Positions 62,258-64,000 of a stretch of 64,000 nucleotides of DNA are shown here, piece after piece (positions within the stretch are counted from its first letter, which is position 1; each line of letters starts with the position of its first letter). This DNA comes from Mesorhizobium tamadayense. Lineage in GTDB: Bacteria; Pseudomonadota; Alphaproteobacteria; Rhizobiales; Rhizobiaceae. The DNA lies in NCBI RefSeq assembly GCF_003863365.1, contig NZ_RQXT01000022.1, forward strand, positions 35,039-99,038, written 5' to 3'. The notes under the pieces were generated by a model, which was not told the DNA's origin, ran no database searches, and worked only from the letters and a program-made list of their open reading frames with translations. A program made the position numbers and the translations under genes.

Positions 62258-62808
62258 TATGCCCTCCATCGGTTCAGAACGCGGTGCAGGCCAGCGTCGT
62301 TGGCTTCGGCAGCCGCAAGCGCCCACGAGCGGGCCGCGATCTGCGCCTGGTCGTAAGCAGGGAGAGTCACCAGCGACACCTCGAACAAGTCCGCCGCGTT
62401 GACGGTACGCAACAAGCCATCGGCCGAGCGCGTGACGACATCGCCACCGGAACGCACCCGAAAGCCCGGAGAAATGCCCTTCGTCAGACCGGCCGCCAGC
62501 GCTGCAAGAGCATCGTTTGCCCATGTGGTCGTGGCCGTGACACGTGCCTCGATATGCAAGGCGTCTTCGCCGTCGCGAAGCGTGAGAGAGCCGGCCTCCG
62601 TAGAGGCCAGTGGTTTTTCGGGGTCGTGACCGGCGAGAAGGAAGACGTTCTCGCCAGTCTCGATGCGGGAGCGAAAGGCTCGGGCAGCGAAACGTTCCCG
62701 CCTGCCGTCGCCGAGCGTTGTTTCCGAGCCGTAAGGAAAGCGACCCGTCAACCGGGTCGCTCCACCTTCGGCGCGGATTTCCAAGGAAACCGGAGCGCCG
62801 TAAAGCAT
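62257..62808 (-). CDS. HK97 family prohead protease
   Basis: This 183-residue serine protease of the herpesvirus-assemblin fold trims the capsid scaffold during phage head maturation. The catalytic His is in LAGHDPEKPLAST and the Ser in TKGISPGFRV, followed by LFEVSLVTLPAYDQAQI. I start at ATG 62808, which shares one base with the capsid stop. It is co-transcribed after the capsid gene. Confidence 0.9.
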   Translation of the reverse strand: MLYGAPVSLEIRAEGGATRLTGRFPYGSETTLGDGRRERFAARAFRSRIETGENVFLLAGHDPEKPLASTEAGSLTLRDGEDALHIEARVTATTTWANDALAALAAGLTKGISPGFRVRSGGDVVTRSADGLLRTVNAADLFEVSLVTLPAYDQAQIAARSWALAAAEANDAGLHRVLNRWRA

Positions 62809-64000
62809 TATGCGCTCTGAACGCCGGTCAAAATCTGCAGCTGAGGCGCACGGCCGGCCGACACGTCCATCGTGGCGAGGCCGGTGAGGCGAAGGCCGCC
62901 CGAAGCCGCATCGCTGAACGGGTCGCGGATCAGGTCGATTCCACCAAACAAGCCGACGAAGAACGGAGGCACGCCACCGATGCTGGTCGTAAGCAGTGCC
63001 GTCGAGGCCGCAGGCGTGCCGGTAGGCGCGGCCAGAGCGTTCGACGACATGGCAATGTTGCCAGCCGGGATGTTGGCAATCATCCGGTCCCACTCGCTGA
63101 CGGCCGTATTCGTGATCAGCGAGCCATCCATTTTATCGAAGATTTCAGGCCGGATCAGCAGCTTGACCTCGCCCGGCGAGTTGGCAGCGTTGGCGACCAG
63201 GAATCGCACGATGGCCGAACGGAAAGCCGCCCAAGTCGCAGCAGCGGCGACGGCCGTGGACGTGATGCCGTAAGACCCGACCAACAGGCCCGAAGGCTGA
63301 CCGCTGGCGCCCGTGCCCTGAAACACCGCCGCGTCCATGGCCTGCGCAATAGCGCCGTTCATGTCGCGCCTCACGGCCTGCTCGAGCGCGTCGCCGGACT
63401 GCTTCAAAGCCTTGCGCGTGATTTTCATCTGCACGCCCAAGGTGTTGTTCGGCGCGACCGTGCGCTGTGCGGTGCTGTAGACGGTCGGACCAGCCACAGC
63501 GCCCGTTTCCGTGGCCTGCCAGCCGGCAGTGACGGACGAGGCGGTCAGCGGATATTCTTCGCTGCCCTGGCTGATAGAGATCAGCCGGCCGCCCATGATC
63601 GAGGCGACAGACTGCGGAAACAGACGATCGATGATTGGCGCGGTCATTTTCGGCGACGGCGTACCGCTCGCGATGGTTTCACCAGCGCGGGTTTCGAGGG
63701 ACAGGGCGGCATATGGAATCGGCACGCCACGATAGCCATTCTTGCTGCGCATCTCGGCGATGACTTCGGCGGTCGGGCCGTCGATCTTGGCGCCTTCGTC
63801 GAGGAACAAAGCGACCTGGCGCAGTTCGAACTTGTCGACGAGTTCGGCGTATTCCTTGTCGCTGCGCGTCTCAAGGTCGGCACCGGCTTCGCGGCGTTCG
63901 GCGTCCTCGGCAATGAGCGAGGCGCGATAGCGGACTTCGTTGCCGCGGTATTCCGCGTCCATCGTTTCCATGGAGCGGGTTTCCTCGGCGGTCGGCTTGT
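62808..64000 (-). CDS. HK97-fold phage major capsid protein (5' end outside window)
   Basis: At least 397 residues are visible. The frame stays open to the window edge, and the first in-window Met (63971) lies within a charged helical stretch, so the true start is probably outside. The N-terminal delta-domain helix (EYAELVDKFELRQVALFLDE) is followed by the mature region with APIIDRLFPQSVASIMGGRL, VTAGWQATETGAVAGPTV and KALKQSGDALEQAVRRDM. The C-terminal part carries FVGLFGGIDLIRDPFSDA. It precedes its own protease gene, an inversion of the usual order. Confidence 0.92.
   Translation of the reverse strand, partial: KPTAEETRSMETMDAEYRGNEVRYRASLIAEDAERREAGADLETRSDKEYAELVDKFELRQVALFLDEGAKIDGPTAEVIAEMRSKNGYRGVPIPYAALSLETRAGETIASGTPSPKMTAPIIDRLFPQSVASIMGGRLISISQGSEEYPLTASSVTAGWQATETGAVAGPTVYSTAQRTVAPNNTLGVQMKITRKALKQSGDALEQAVRRDMNGAIAQAMDAAVFQGTGASGQPSGLLVGSYGITSTAVAAAATWAAFRSAIVRFLVANAANSPGEVKLLIRPEIFDKMDGSLITNTAVSEWDRMIANIPAGNIAMSSNALAAPTGTPAASTALLTTSIGGVPPFFVGLFGGIDLIRDPFSDAASGGLRLTGLATMDVSAGRAPQLQILTGVQSA

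Overview
The window is high-GC chromosomal DNA from an alphaproteobacterium of the Rhizobiales, most like Mesorhizobium or a close Phyllobacteriaceae relative. The evidence is the gene order (pyrH-frr-uppS-cdsA-rseP-bamA-lpxD-fabZ-lpxA-lpxI-lpxB, and ppiD-trpD-trpC-moaC-moeA-lexA next to comEC and gltX), Rhizobiales-restricted families (EipB/DUF1849, DUF982), two 108-bp RIME-like intergenic repeats, and a rhizobial GTTC-N7-GTTC SOS box. There are no rRNA or complete tRNA genes. The genus is inferred; no search was run.

Layout. 1-12.3 kb: 3' part of clpA, a chloramphenicol-phosphotransferase-like gene, envelope and lipid genes (PAP2, LTA-synthase-like, GDPD, acyltransferase), and HIT, RidA, EipB, DUF4031 and LysE-type genes. 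12.3-14.3 kb: rpsB-tsf with its own promoter and a structured leader. 14.3-17 kb: a LysR regulator divergent from a SnoaL-like protein and an aldo/keto reductase. 17.1-28.5 kb: the pyrH-to-lpxB run that joins nucleotide supply, ribosome recycling, undecaprenyl-PP, CDP-DAG, outer-membrane assembly and lipid A synthesis. dxr is absent from its usual place between cdsA and rseP. 28.5-45.7 kb: gltA, gltX, comEC (apparently frameshifted at its 3' end), lexA, moeA, moaC, trpC, trpD, ppiD, tpiA, secG, an L,D-transpeptidase, pyrG and a DUF1697 gene, then an NCS1 permease to 47.2 kb.

The most interesting part is 47.4-52.8 kb. A tightly overlapping nine-gene minus-strand operon reads bufferin precursor (DUF2282), MNIO/DUF692 enzyme, DUF2063 partner, DoxX protein, ECF sigma SigF, anti-sigma NrsF (DUF1109), MerT-like, MerP-like and a GDCCVxC cysteine protein. 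An exact GTAACC-N16-CGAA SigF-type promoter lies ahead of the precursor gene, so the operon probably autoactivates. It looks like a copper-buffering RiPP system of the bufferin type extended by a metal-trafficking tail. It lies between an intact DUF982 gene with an EcfG-type (GGAAC-N16-CGTT) promoter and a broken DUF982 fragment in direct orientation.

52.9-59.8 kb is a type I secretion locus: HlyD adaptor, ABC exporter and a 1202-residue repeat substrate of T1SS-143/DUF5801 type without visible RTX nonapeptides. After a 0.63-kb non-coding stretch, 60.5-64 kb holds part of a prophage head module whose gene order (capsid, protease, connector, portal) differs from the usual HK97 order.
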